Virus record (IMG/VR): IMGVR_UViG_3300025785_000104
Location: 1-22,713 of that record
Reading direction: 5' to 3' (one strand)
DNA: 22,713 nt
Source of the DNA: a virus
Below the pieces are notes generated by a model that was not told where the DNA came from, did not search any database, and worked only from the letters and a program-made list of their open reading frames with translations. Position numbers and translations under genes: made by a program. Below are positions 14,403 through 22,645 of this stretch, in pieces. The first letter of the stretch is position 1. The number at the start of each line of letters is the position of its first letter.

Positions 14403-14410
14403 AATAAATA
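14403..14410 (+). promoter_or_regulatory. Late-promoter-like box AATAAATA before the tail-tube-fold gene
   Basis: AATAAATA is one base off the T4 late box. The expected start near 14416 leaves a leader of about 15 nt before the ATG at 14431. The following bases include AACGGA, also seen downstream of the box before gp6 (22617-22624). Confidence 0.55.
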
Positions 14411-14430
14411 CTACAAACGGACAAATACTT

Positions 14431-15321
14431 ATGCCACTTTTACCATCAGCAGGCGGATATAATCCATCTCCCAACAACGGCGGAGTGACTGGTAGCCCCC
14501 AAGGCGGCGGTGGCGGTATCACCGACACACTACTGAACCTAGTAGATCCCGCAGGAATACGAAACAAAATTTCAGGACTGCTACCAGGTGGAGTGACATC
14601 ATTGTTTAATAAAAGTGCCCCTCCAGGCATCAACATCACGGACAGCAGCGGGCAATCAAATCCCTCTAACCCAATTGGTAAAGATTGGCGTGTGCGTGTG
14701 GGACTATTTGATTGGTCACCGTTTGCTAACAACAAGATGTTTGCACCCCTGTTAACCAAGACCAACGGTGTAGTATTCCCCTATACTCCCAGCATTAGTG
14801 TGACTCACAATGCTCGCTACGCAGAACAAGCATTGACACACAGCAACTATAAGAACTATTTCTATGAAGGCAGCGATGTTGCAGCCATTACTGTCAGTGG
14901 CGATTTTACCGTACAAAATCACGATGACGCCATTTACCTGTTGTCAACCATCTACTTCTTTAGAACCTGTACAAAAATGTTCTTTGGCGATGATGCACTG
15001 GCCGGTAACCCACCGCCCATTGTGTCTTTAAACGGCTATGGTGATTTTTACTTCCCCAACGTTCCTTGTATTTTGACTAGTTTTCAACATACCATGCCCT
15101 CTGACGTTGACTACGTGGAATTTTATTACACGGGCGAATCCCCAAGTCAAGATCTGGGCGGCGGTGTGATTTCTACAGCAAGCCAACAGTTGGCTCGATT
15201 ACCAACTACTAGCCAAATATCTATTACACTACAACCAGTCTACAGTAGAAAAAATGTACACGACAAAATGACATTGACAGAATTTAGCCAAGGGCACCTG
15301 TTGGGCAAAGGATTTATATGA
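14431..15321 (+). CDS. Baseplate tail-tube-fold protein, gp48/gp54-like
   Basis: A 296-aa protein. Residues 1-85 are Gly/Pro/Ser rich and flexible. From about residue 88 (DWRVRVGLFDW) a beta-rich domain follows with GVVFPYTPSISVTHNARYAE, NYKNYFYEGSDVAAITVSGD, and near the end SQISITLQPVYSR. This pattern is shared by tube-fold baseplate proteins of T4-like phages that cap the baseplate and start the tail tube (T4 gp48 and gp54). I cannot tell which of the two it is, and a hub role is also possible. It is the first gene of the baseplate operon and overlaps gp53 by 4 nt (ATGA), consistent with coupled translation. The Shine-Dalgarno site is weak. Confidence 0.6.
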   Translation: MPLLPSAGGYNPSPNNGGVTGSPQGGGGGITDTLLNLVDPAGIRNKISGLLPGGVTSLFNKSAPPGINITDSSGQSNPSNPIGKDWRVRVGLFDWSPFANNKMFAPLLTKTNGVVFPYTPSISVTHNARYAEQALTHSNYKNYFYEGSDVAAITVSGDFTVQNHDDAIYLLSTIYFFRTCTKMFFGDDALAGNPPPIVSLNGYGDFYFPNVPCILTSFQHTMPSDVDYVEFYYTGESPSQDLGGGVISTASQQLARLPTTSQISITLQPVYSRKNVHDKMTLTEFSQGHLLGKGFI

Positions 15322-15626
15322 CCGCCAGCTACTCCAAGACTAGTCCTTACTTTACCACAAATACTTTTGGTAATGGTAAGTTTCTTGACATCATGGTCAA
15401 TCGCCCAATTAGCCAACAAGCTGACGATGTCAGTTATGCCATTGACAAAATTTATGAATATCGCCCTGACCTATTGGCCTATGACCTTTATGGCGACAGT
15501 AGTCTGTGGTGGGTATTTCGTAGCCGTAACCCTAATGTAATTGACGATCCTGTGTTTGATTTTCGTGCAGGTGTGGCCATAATGATACCTAAGAAAACAA
15601 CACTTCAATCCAACTTGGGACTCTAA
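15318..15626 (+). CDS. 53: Baseplate wedge protein gp53-like
   Basis: A 102-aa protein. The segment YEYRPDLLAYDLYGDSSLWW plus VFRSRNPNVIDDPVFDFRAG and final VAIMIPKK is the characteristic gp53/LysM-like pattern (low-copy wedge protein that bridges neighbouring wedges and lets the hexagonal baseplate close). It is shorter than T4 gp53 (196 aa) and corresponds to its conserved part. It starts in the ATGA overlap with the upstream gene and ends 3 nt before the hub gene. Confidence 0.8.
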   Translation: MTASYSKTSPYFTTNTFGNGKFLDIMVNRPISQQADDVSYAIDKIYEYRPDLLAYDLYGDSSLWWVFRSRNPNVIDDPVFDFRAGVAIMIPKKTTLQSNLGL

Positions 15627-15629
15627 CAA

Positions 15630-18600
15630 ATGGCAGATACACCGAGCGTTGCTCAAGCACAAGATCAAGTAAATTCTGCACAGGATGCTTTAACCAAAGC
15701 CAACCAGGATGTATCTTATCGCACCACGGTATTCAATTCTCTAGATTCAGACTTGCATATCGCTGCTGATAAAGCAGCTGGAAAAACTGCGGATAGCCCG
15801 GAAGCCAAGTATTATAATGGTTTGCAAGCGCAATGGCAAACTGCGTCTAATAATCTAAGTGCTGCACAGGCAAATGCTATTACGGCTTCTAATAATCTTA
15901 CTGCCGCACAACAAAATTTAACTACTGCTCAACAAACCGCATCAGCAGCATCAAGTCAAACGGCCGGCGATGCTGCTACTACCAATACTGATCCAGCTAC
16001 ACAGAACACTGGCACAGACAGCGGCGATCGCAATGATCCAGTAACAGGCGACGAAGAAGCCAACCAAACAGACAACAATGATGACAGCACCAGTCCAGTA
16101 CCAGCAGTGGGCACAAATCTATTTGCTCAGTATGTACCAAGTTCGTCAGATGTCAGTAATGTACCTACTCCTTTGGTGCTCGGAGCACCTGCTCCAACAG
16201 TGCCAGGACAACGTGTAGGTGGCCCAACTGATCCAAACGAAAATATCTTAGACAGTTATGCAAGTTACACATATGGATTGACTCTACATGTATTGACCAA
16301 AGACGACTACAACACACTGGTTCAAACCCCAACGGACTTTACTCCTACCAAAACTTTGATCAGTAGTGCTTCTCGTTATCAAAACAGCCGCGATCCTGAG
16401 TTTAATGTTGACTTCTATTTTGATGACTTCAAGTTAGAAACTGTAATTGGCCAAAATGCCACCAATCGCGGCACCAATGCCATTACCATGAGTTTTACTA
16501 TCATTGAGCCATATGGCATGACCTTGTTGGATCGTATCATCAATGTCAACAACACAGGACTAAATGGCAAAAACTATCTTGACATGCCCTATCTGTTGGA
16601 ACTGAATTTCTTTGGTGCCGACGATTCAGGACAACTGTCTGAGATATCAGCGCATACCAAGTGGTTCCCTATTAAGTTTATCAGTTTCAAAATCAAAGCC
16701 AGCACCAAAGGGTCTGAATATGCAATCGAAGCAATACCTTTCAATCACGTGGCCAACCTTGACAGTATACAGAGCCTTAAAACCCGTATGGAAATTACTG
16801 CTAAAACTGTGGCAGAATATTTTGCTTACGAGCTTGATGCAGACTCGGCAGCATCGGTTAAGGATGCTGACAACGATGATACTAAACGACAAGAAAAAAT
16901 AAAAGCAGCAGCAGAAGATACCAAAGCACGTCAAGAAGCAGCCAACAAGGCCGCCGCAGATTATAATCGACAACAAGAAGAACAGCCATTTGACCCAGAA
17001 GGTACAGGCAGTCAAAACTACGGCGATCAAGCAGTACGTAAACCTGAAAAAGTAAAACCCACTGATCCAGGAGTGTCTGACAAGCCAATATCAATTAAAA
17101 CTAAAAGTTTTGCAGCAGCCTACAATGCCTGGAATCAAGTTGAGGTCAAACGCGGAACATTTGAAGTTGCTGATGAAATAAATTTTGTGTTTGTAGACCA
17201 CGACATTGAAAATTCTTCAATTGTTGACCCCAAGAAAAACTCGTCTCGCAAGGTTGGAGAAACTGATGCAGCAACCAATGCCAAATCCACCGGGGACAAC
17301 AAAGATGCGGCTCCTGCTACCACAGCAGACTTTCAAACCACAGTACGCAGCCTTGATGCAGGCACATCAATCAACGACATTGTCAATTTGGCTTTGACTA
17401 ACAGCAAATGGTGGCAAGATCAAACAGTTGATTCTGCAACACAAAATGCGTCATCTAACAACTCGTCAAGCAATCAGCCATCATCATCTTCTGACAATAC
17501 TCCGCTGAGAATGTGGAAGATAGTGCCCAGCGTGATCTTGAAAGACTTTGACCACAAACGTAACGAGTGGGGTAAAATCATTACTTTTTATGTAAACAGC
17601 TATGATGTTCATCAGCAAGATGATGATCGCATGAAAAAAGCTGCACCGCCCAATCCAGTAAAAATCTACAACTATACCTATACTGGGCACAACAAATCTA
17701 TCCTGAGTTTTGAGCTTGACTTCAATACCTTGTACTATAACCAGATCAATGCTGACCGTGGTAACGGATCAGCAGCAACTGGTCCATCGCAGGATAGCGA
17801 CGAAAAAAACAACAACGATAAAACCAGCTACGACAATGACAAAGGTAGAATAGATCAAACAATCAAAAAAGGCAATTCAGGCACAGCACAGACCACAGCT
17901 GGTGGTTCTATCAATTCCAGTAAGGCACAAAATGCTGCTAGTGCAGCAGAAAGTAGATATACCAGTGCCGGGGGCGATATGATTACCTTAGATTTAACCA
18001 TATTGGGCGATCCTGAATTTATCAAACAAGATGATTTATTTTTAACCCCGGCAAACGCAGGCGATGATCCTAAATATGCAGGAAACAGCGGTAGTCTCAA
18101 AATGGACGAAAGTGAAATTTTCTGCTATGTGACATTTAGAACACCAACGGATTTTAATCAATCAACTGGGCTCTATGATTTAGACAGCTCAAACAAATAT
18201 GCAGTCAGTGAGTTTAGTGGGTATTATCAAGTCAACACAGTCAGTAGCGAGTTCAAAAGCGGTAAATTTATACAGATACTGCACATGTATCGTGTTAAAA
18301 AACAAGAAGTAGTCAATAAGAGCAACACACAGGATCCTGCACCAGCAGACAATCAAAGAAATCAAGACACAACAAATATGCCAGCAGACAACCCAGCAGT
18401 ATCAGCAGGCGATGTAGCCGCTCCAGTTGACACTCCACCGCCGCAAGAACAAACACCACCCGCAGCAGAGGCGGAAACACCAGCGCCTGAAGCACAACCA
18501 CCAGCCGGTGAGTTGGTAGCCAGTGACGAAAATCCTTTTGCAGATCAAGAAGATCAAAATCTTGCCAAAGTTGCTGACACAGCGCCAACAGTATCTGTTG

Positions 18601-18944
18601 ATGAAGCAACCAGCAGTGACGGCAACACAGTACCAGTTCAATCAATTGATGTTAAAGCTGCAACTGATGCAACTAATGCACAAGATGCTACGACTCAGAT
18701 TACTGCACTGTCAAATGCCAACCTTGACTTACAAGTTCAAAATGCAATGCTGACTCAGCAAAATTCTATCTTGCAACAGCAGGGCAACCTTGAACAAGTG
18801 TTTGCTAATAAAGATATTATTGCAAAAAATCAAGCTACAGAAAAAGCCAACGCAGACAAAGCATTTGAGTTGGCTAGAAAATACAAACTTGACATAGCAA
18901 CCGGAACAACAGTTACCGGCGACTCATACATCAAATTAGGATAA
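15630..18944 (+). CDS. Large baseplate hub protein, probable gp27-like, with disordered arms
   Basis: An 1104-aa protein. Residues 1-115 are an Ala/Gln/Asn coiled coil with a repeated 14-residue unit, and 115-200 are acidic and Thr/Asn rich. A first folded domain at about 205-390 carries FDDFKLETVIGQN, SFTIIEPYGMTLLDRI and YLLELNFFGADDSG. A long charged linker is followed by folded segments at about 490-530 and 630-700 (MWKIVPSVILKDFDHKRNEW, ITFYVNSYDVHQ). The last folded block, about 770-890 (ITLDLTILGDPEFIKQDDLF, FSGYYQVNTVSSEFKSGKF), is typical of tail hub proteins. The C-terminus is Pro/Ala/Gln rich, then coiled coil. By order (53, this, 5, 25, 6) and beta-rich hub-type segments it probably plays the gp27 role under the gp5-like spike. 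It is far larger than T4 gp27 (391 aa). Confidence 0.6.
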   Translation: MADTPSVAQAQDQVNSAQDALTKANQDVSYRTTVFNSLDSDLHIAADKAAGKTADSPEAKYYNGLQAQWQTASNNLSAAQANAITASNNLTAAQQNLTTAQQTASAASSQTAGDAATTNTDPATQNTGTDSGDRNDPVTGDEEANQTDNNDDSTSPVPAVGTNLFAQYVPSSSDVSNVPTPLVLGAPAPTVPGQRVGGPTDPNENILDSYASYTYGLTLHVLTKDDYNTLVQTPTDFTPTKTLISSASRYQNSRDPEFNVDFYFDDFKLETVIGQNATNRGTNAITMSFTIIEPYGMTLLDRIINVNNTGLNGKNYLDMPYLLELNFFGADDSGQLSEISAHTKWFPIKFISFKIKASTKGSEYAIEAIPFNHVANLDSIQSLKTRMEITAKTVAEYFAYELDADSAASVKDADNDDTKRQEKIKAAAEDTKARQEAANKAAADYNRQQEEQPFDPEGTGSQNYGDQAVRKPEKVKPTDPGVSDKPISIKTKSFAAAYNAWNQVEVKRGTFEVADEINFVFVDHDIENSSIVDPKKNSSRKVGETDAATNAKSTGDNKDAAPATTADFQTTVRSLDAGTSINDIVNLALTNSKWWQDQTVDSATQNASSNNSSSNQPSSSSDNTPLRMWKIVPSVILKDFDHKRNEWGKIITFYVNSYDVHQQDDDRMKKAAPPNPVKIYNYTYTGHNKSILSFELDFNTLYYNQINADRGNGSAATGPSQDSDEKNNNDKTSYDNDKGRIDQTIKKGNSGTAQTTAGGSINSSKAQNAASAAESRYTSAGGDMITLDLTILGDPEFIKQDDLFLTPANAGDDPKYAGNSGSLKMDESEIFCYVTFRTPTDFNQSTGLYDLDSSNKYAVSEFSGYYQVNTVSSEFKSGKFIQILHMYRVKKQEVVNKSNTQDPAPADNQRNQDTTNMPADNPAVSAGDVAAPVDTPPPQEQTPPAAEAETPAPEAQPPAGELVASDENPFADQEDQNLAKVADTAPTVSVDEATSSDGNTVPVQSIDVKAATDATNAQDATTQITALSNANLDLQVQNAMLTQQNSILQQQGNLEQVFANKDIIAKNQATEKANADKAFELARKYKLDIATGTTVTGDSYIKLG
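15843..15926 (+). repeat. Two imperfect 42-bp tandem repeats in the hub gene
   Basis: Codon-phased copies at 15843-15884 and 15885-15926 encode ASNNLSAAQANAIT and ASNNLTAAQQNLTT. They extend the N-terminal coiled coil by two heptads each and are a likely site of length variation. Confidence 0.75.
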
Positions 18945-18947
18945 TAC

Positions 18948-21900
18948 ATGGCACAGGATAAACTACACGGCACTAAAATATCAAAGGCCTATAATAGGGA
19001 TGCGATCCCCGGGGTCAAATTTGATACTGCCACCATGTTGGGTATTGTTAAAGACAATATCAGTCCTGCTCGTGATGGACGTTTGCGTGTGTGGATTCCG
19101 GACATGGGCGGCGATGAAACTAATCCACTGTTCTGGCGTACAGTAAACTATGCCAGCCCTTACATGGGAACCACGTTTCAACCCAGTACTAGCCAAAACA
19201 ACAATTTTACTGGAGTAGTACACAGCTACGGTATGTGGATGACTCCACCTGACATCGGCAACCAAGTACTGTGTACATTTGTCAATGGTGATCCAGATCG
19301 CGGATTTTGGTTTGCCTGTGTGTCGGGTGTGCTCAGTAACTGGATGACGCCAGCCATCGGGTCTAGTTCTAACGTAGATAAATCAACTGTTAGCCCAGAC
19401 ATTAAAGCCAGTATATTGCCCGATACCAATGTGCCGCCACAGGTGTTGCCCGTAGTTGAGTTTAACGAAAATATTGACGGTTCAATCAACAGTACATTCT
19501 ACTCTAACAAAAAACCCATACACGAGTTTCAAGCCAACATCTTGTTCAAGCAGGGACTGGACAGAGATCCTACCAGAGGCGCTATCAGCAGCAGTGCTCA
19601 AAGAGAAACTCCTAGTCACGTATTTGGTATATCAACACCGGGTCGTGCTCTGACCAAAGATCCAGTGGATGATCCAGGTTATGCTGATAAAGTAAATGCT
19701 GGCGGCATTACAGCAGATCAATACAGTGTTCCTACACGCAAAGGTGGACACACATTTGTCATGGATGACGGTGATGTCAACGGCAAAGATCAGCTTATAC
19801 GTCTACGCACAGCAGGTGGACATCAGATTTTGATGAATGATGATCAATCAACCATGTATGTGGCTCACAAAAATGGTACCAGCTGGATTGAAATTGATGA
19901 CACTGGTATCAAAATGTACACCATTGGCGATTTCAGTGTACGCAGCGAGGGCAACTTTAACCTACATGCAGACAAAGATATCAATATTCAAAGCGGTGGT
20001 TCAATCAACATAGCTAGTGACACTGCTTTTACGGTAAACAGTAATGCAGTCAACATTGGTGGCAGCGATAGCCTATTGTTGTACGGTACTAAAACCAACA
20101 TTGGCGGTGGACAGCTTACCATGAGTTCTGACGGTAAACTGACGGTCAGCAGCGGCGGCGCAATGACAGTAAGTGGTAGTACCATTGATATCAATGGTGG
20201 TAGCGGCGGCAACAGCGTCAGTATGCCAACTCTGGAAAAGAACAAACTAGCCGATACTACATTTGATGATCAGAAAACCAAACTGTGGTACAGTGTTCCG
20301 CAAAGTGTTGACAGTGTGGTCACGATACTTCCAAGCCACGAACCTTGGACACGTACTGGCGCAGCAGCGCCGCTGACAAAACAAGCAGGATCCAGTGTTT
20401 GTGCTCCGCCTGCAGGATCACCAACTGCTCCAGCAGCATATTCATTACCAGCACCCAACAGCAACAAAGCTGACAATGGTAAAGTTAAAGGTGTACCAAC
20501 CCCATGGGCAACAGACACTGCTTTCATTGACAAAGTCAAGAGCGTGGCCACAGCAGTCAATGCCAACTATATTGATCTGTTGTGCTGTATGGCCAACGAG
20601 ACCGGCGCCACGTTTGACCCAGGCATTGTCAACAGTATTGGTGCCACAGGACTGATTCAATTTATTCCCAACACAGCCAAAGGCCTTGGTACAACCACCG
20701 ACGCATTGAAAGAGTTGAGTCGTGCGGATCAAATGGACTGGGTATTGAAGTTCTTCCAAAGTTTGGGCCTAAACAAGAAAGCACCTACTCCTAAATTACA
20801 AGACTTGTATTTGTGTATCTATTGGCCGGCAGCAGTTGGCAAACCTGATGACTTTATTGTCAACGCAGCGGACAGTAAGCAAGCACAGCAAAACAAAGGA
20901 CTACAGGCAGCAGATGGCAGCATCACCTGTGCCAGCGTAGGTGCGGCAGCAGCAAAATGGTTGCCGCAGGTTCAACAGGCCCTGGCCAACGCTGGAGCAG
21001 CAAGTCAAACTCCCGCAGCACCGGCTGGCGCAATCTTAGACGGATCAGGTCATCCAATAACATCGGGGTCAGGACAAGCAGTTACTAGCGGCGCAGCAGC
21101 CAGCAAAGATGCAGGTATTGTTAACGCAACAGGACAAACTATAGTACAGCCAACTTGCCCTGCAGAGTACCTCAATAAGAGTACAACTTATGCACCTCCG
21201 GGCAACTTTGGTGCTACAAGTCCTAATCTAAATACCACACAGGCCAAGGCCATGATGGCAGAATTGGGCTACTTTGTTAGCCAGTTTAACTACAGCTATG
21301 TCAGCAAAGACTCCACACGCATTGGCAAGTACGGTATGGATGCACAGTTCTTGGCCGATGCTGGTTATATCAAACCAGATGCCATCAAGCAATACGGCAC
21401 AGCAACCCTAAGCAAACCTGCCAGTTGGACAGGCAAAAACGGTATTCAAAGTCAAGACGATTTCTTTAGTAGTCCAGCACAACAAGATTCTATCATGTAT
21501 ACAGCATTCAGTACTTACTATACTGAATTGATCAGCAACAGCGGTATAACATCTGCAGATGATGTGTGTACCGCAGCAGGCATGATGTTTGTAGCTTACC
21601 AGATGCGTAGTAGTGCAACGGCCAAGACCTGGAGAGACAACGGCAGTGTATCTGATGCGCTTGGACAAGACGGTGCGGTCTATTACAACCATGGACGTTA
21701 TGCCATTGACATATTAGCCGCAGGCGGCGCTGTCAGCAGCGTAGCCCAAACTGTTGGCCTAAGCGGACCAAATACATCAGGTGTCAATCCTGATGATGTG
21801 TTTACCTTTGCTACTTCGGGCACTGGTACTAGAGACCGCTTTGATCAACTCAGTGGCGAATTTAAAGATGCTGTACTCAAAATGGCGCGAGATTTTAAAA

Positions 21901-22196
21901 CTAAAACAGGTGCTAAAATTGCAATCTCTAGTTCTTATAGAAGTCAAGCTGATCAGCAGGGATTGATTGATCGTTGGCATGCTGCCGGCGGGGGACCTAA
22001 CAATCCCACAGCAGGTGGCATTACTACACCATCACTGAAAAAGAGCGCACATACTGAAGGTATGGCAATTGACAGTGGACAAATGGCGTTGGTTGCTAGA
22101 ACTGTTGACCTAGCAACCTACGGACTACGTTGGGGCGGCTCGTTCAGTAAATCTGACCCTGTACACATACAATTATCAAACTTCCAATTACAATAA
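18948..22196 (+). CDS. 5: gp5-like hub spike with transglycosylase and M15 peptidase domains
   Basis: A 1082-aa protein. Residues about 28-135 form the OB-fold neck domain of gp5/VgrG (GIVKDNISPARDGRLRVWIP, then GFWFACVSGVLSNWM). Residues about 265-430 are short repeats (NIQSGGSINIASD, LTVSSGGAMTVSGS) of a beta-helix spike. Residues about 520-650 are a lysozyme-fold transglycosylase domain: Glu551 in CMANETGATFDP, then GATGLIQFIPNTAKGLG. Residues about 755-905 include RIGKYGMDAQFLADAGYI and WTGKNGIQSQDDFF, which resemble a second lysozyme-like domain. The C-terminus is a peptidase M15 domain: SSYRSQADQ, SAHTEGMAID (His1035, Asp1042) and DPVHIQL (His1073). It should puncture the envelope and cut both glycan and peptide bonds. 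T4 gp5 (575 aa) has one lysozyme domain placed before the helix; here the enzymes follow it. Confidence 0.88.
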   Translation: MAQDKLHGTKISKAYNRDAIPGVKFDTATMLGIVKDNISPARDGRLRVWIPDMGGDETNPLFWRTVNYASPYMGTTFQPSTSQNNNFTGVVHSYGMWMTPPDIGNQVLCTFVNGDPDRGFWFACVSGVLSNWMTPAIGSSSNVDKSTVSPDIKASILPDTNVPPQVLPVVEFNENIDGSINSTFYSNKKPIHEFQANILFKQGLDRDPTRGAISSSAQRETPSHVFGISTPGRALTKDPVDDPGYADKVNAGGITADQYSVPTRKGGHTFVMDDGDVNGKDQLIRLRTAGGHQILMNDDQSTMYVAHKNGTSWIEIDDTGIKMYTIGDFSVRSEGNFNLHADKDINIQSGGSINIASDTAFTVNSNAVNIGGSDSLLLYGTKTNIGGGQLTMSSDGKLTVSSGGAMTVSGSTIDINGGSGGNSVSMPTLEKNKLADTTFDDQKTKLWYSVPQSVDSVVTILPSHEPWTRTGAAAPLTKQAGSSVCAPPAGSPTAPAAYSLPAPNSNKADNGKVKGVPTPWATDTAFIDKVKSVATAVNANYIDLLCCMANETGATFDPGIVNSIGATGLIQFIPNTAKGLGTTTDALKELSRADQMDWVLKFFQSLGLNKKAPTPKLQDLYLCIYWPAAVGKPDDFIVNAADSKQAQQNKGLQAADGSITCASVGAAAAKWLPQVQQALANAGAASQTPAAPAGAILDGSGHPITSGSGQAVTSGAAASKDAGIVNATGQTIVQPTCPAEYLNKSTTYAPPGNFGATSPNLNTTQAKAMMAELGYFVSQFNYSYVSKDSTRIGKYGMDAQFLADAGYIKPDAIKQYGTATLSKPASWTGKNGIQSQDDFFSSPAQQDSIMYTAFSTYYTELISNSGITSADDVCTAAGMMFVAYQMRSSATAKTWRDNGSVSDALGQDGAVYYNHGRYAIDILAAGGAVSSVAQTVGLSGPNTSGVNPDDVFTFATSGTGTRDRFDQLSGEFKDAVLKMARDFKTKTGAKIAISSSYRSQADQQGLIDRWHAAGGGPNNPTAGGITTPSLKKSAHTEGMAIDSGQMALVARTVDLATYGLRWGGSFSKSDPVHIQLSNFQLQ

Positions 22197-22199
22197 ATA
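22192..22199 (+). promoter_or_regulatory. Late-promoter-like box AATAAATA before gp25
   Basis: The box overlaps the stop of the gp5-like gene and ends 7 nt before the gp25 ATG. A T4-type start would fall at about 22205, giving a nearly leaderless transcript. The gp25 gene has no clear Shine-Dalgarno site, which is compatible with that, or the box may be chance. Confidence 0.35.
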
Positions 22200-22206
22200 C
22201 TAGACT

Positions 22207-22593
22207 ATGGCAATTATCTACAAAGGTTTCAGCACCGTAAATCGCAGCAAAAAGTTTCGAGCCAGTGATATAGACTTGGTTAAACAAGACCTGTTGAATC
22301 ATTTTGGCATACGCAAAGGCGAAAAACTCATGCAGCCAAACTTTGGCAGTCTAATATGGAGCCTAATGTTTGAGCCATTGTCTGACAGTGTTAACGATCT
22401 GATCATTAACGATGTAAAACAGATTGTGGGCTACGAGCCACGCCTAGGTCTGAGTAATATCACCATTACTTCGCAGGATCAAGGCATTCAAATTGTATTA
22501 GATCTAGTCTATATTCCCACCAATCAAACTACCAATTTGAGCATGACATTTGATGCCAATTCAAACCGTCTAACTACAAACGGTCCCTATTAA
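22207..22593 (+). CDS. 25: Baseplate wedge protein gp25-like
   Basis: A 128-aa protein matching T4 gp25 (132 aa) in length and pattern: an N-terminal helix region (DIDLVKQDLLNHFGIRKGE), the family core MQPNFGSLIWSLMFEPLSD at about 42-60, then beta strands ITITSQDQGIQIVLDLVYIP. Gp25 belongs to the GPW/gp25 family shared with type VI secretion TssE and contacts the first sheath ring, forming part of the baseplate wedge core with gp53 and gp6. It begins 10 nt after the hub gene, and gp6 follows after 52 nt. Confidence 0.92.
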   Translation: MAIIYKGFSTVNRSKKFRASDIDLVKQDLLNHFGIRKGEKLMQPNFGSLIWSLMFEPLSDSVNDLIINDVKQIVGYEPRLGLSNITITSQDQGIQIVLDLVYIPTNQTTNLSMTFDANSNRLTTNGPY

Positions 22594-22616
22594 TTAACTA
22601 CGTAGATTTTGATTTT

Positions 22617-22624
22617 AATAAATA
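22617..22624 (+). promoter_or_regulatory. Late-promoter-like box AATAAATA before gp6
   Basis: AATAAATA is followed by AACGGA and an ATG 21 nt after the box. Spacing allows a leader of about 16 nt. It resembles the arrangement before the gene at 14431. Confidence 0.5.
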
Positions 22625-22645
22625 CATAATAACGGATGTATTTAG

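Noticed and set aside
14376-14765. 129-codon frame on the minus strand opposite the first baseplate gene
   Set aside because: It overlaps a well-supported gene, and its Pro/Gly content reflects the complementary Gly/Pro-rich codons.
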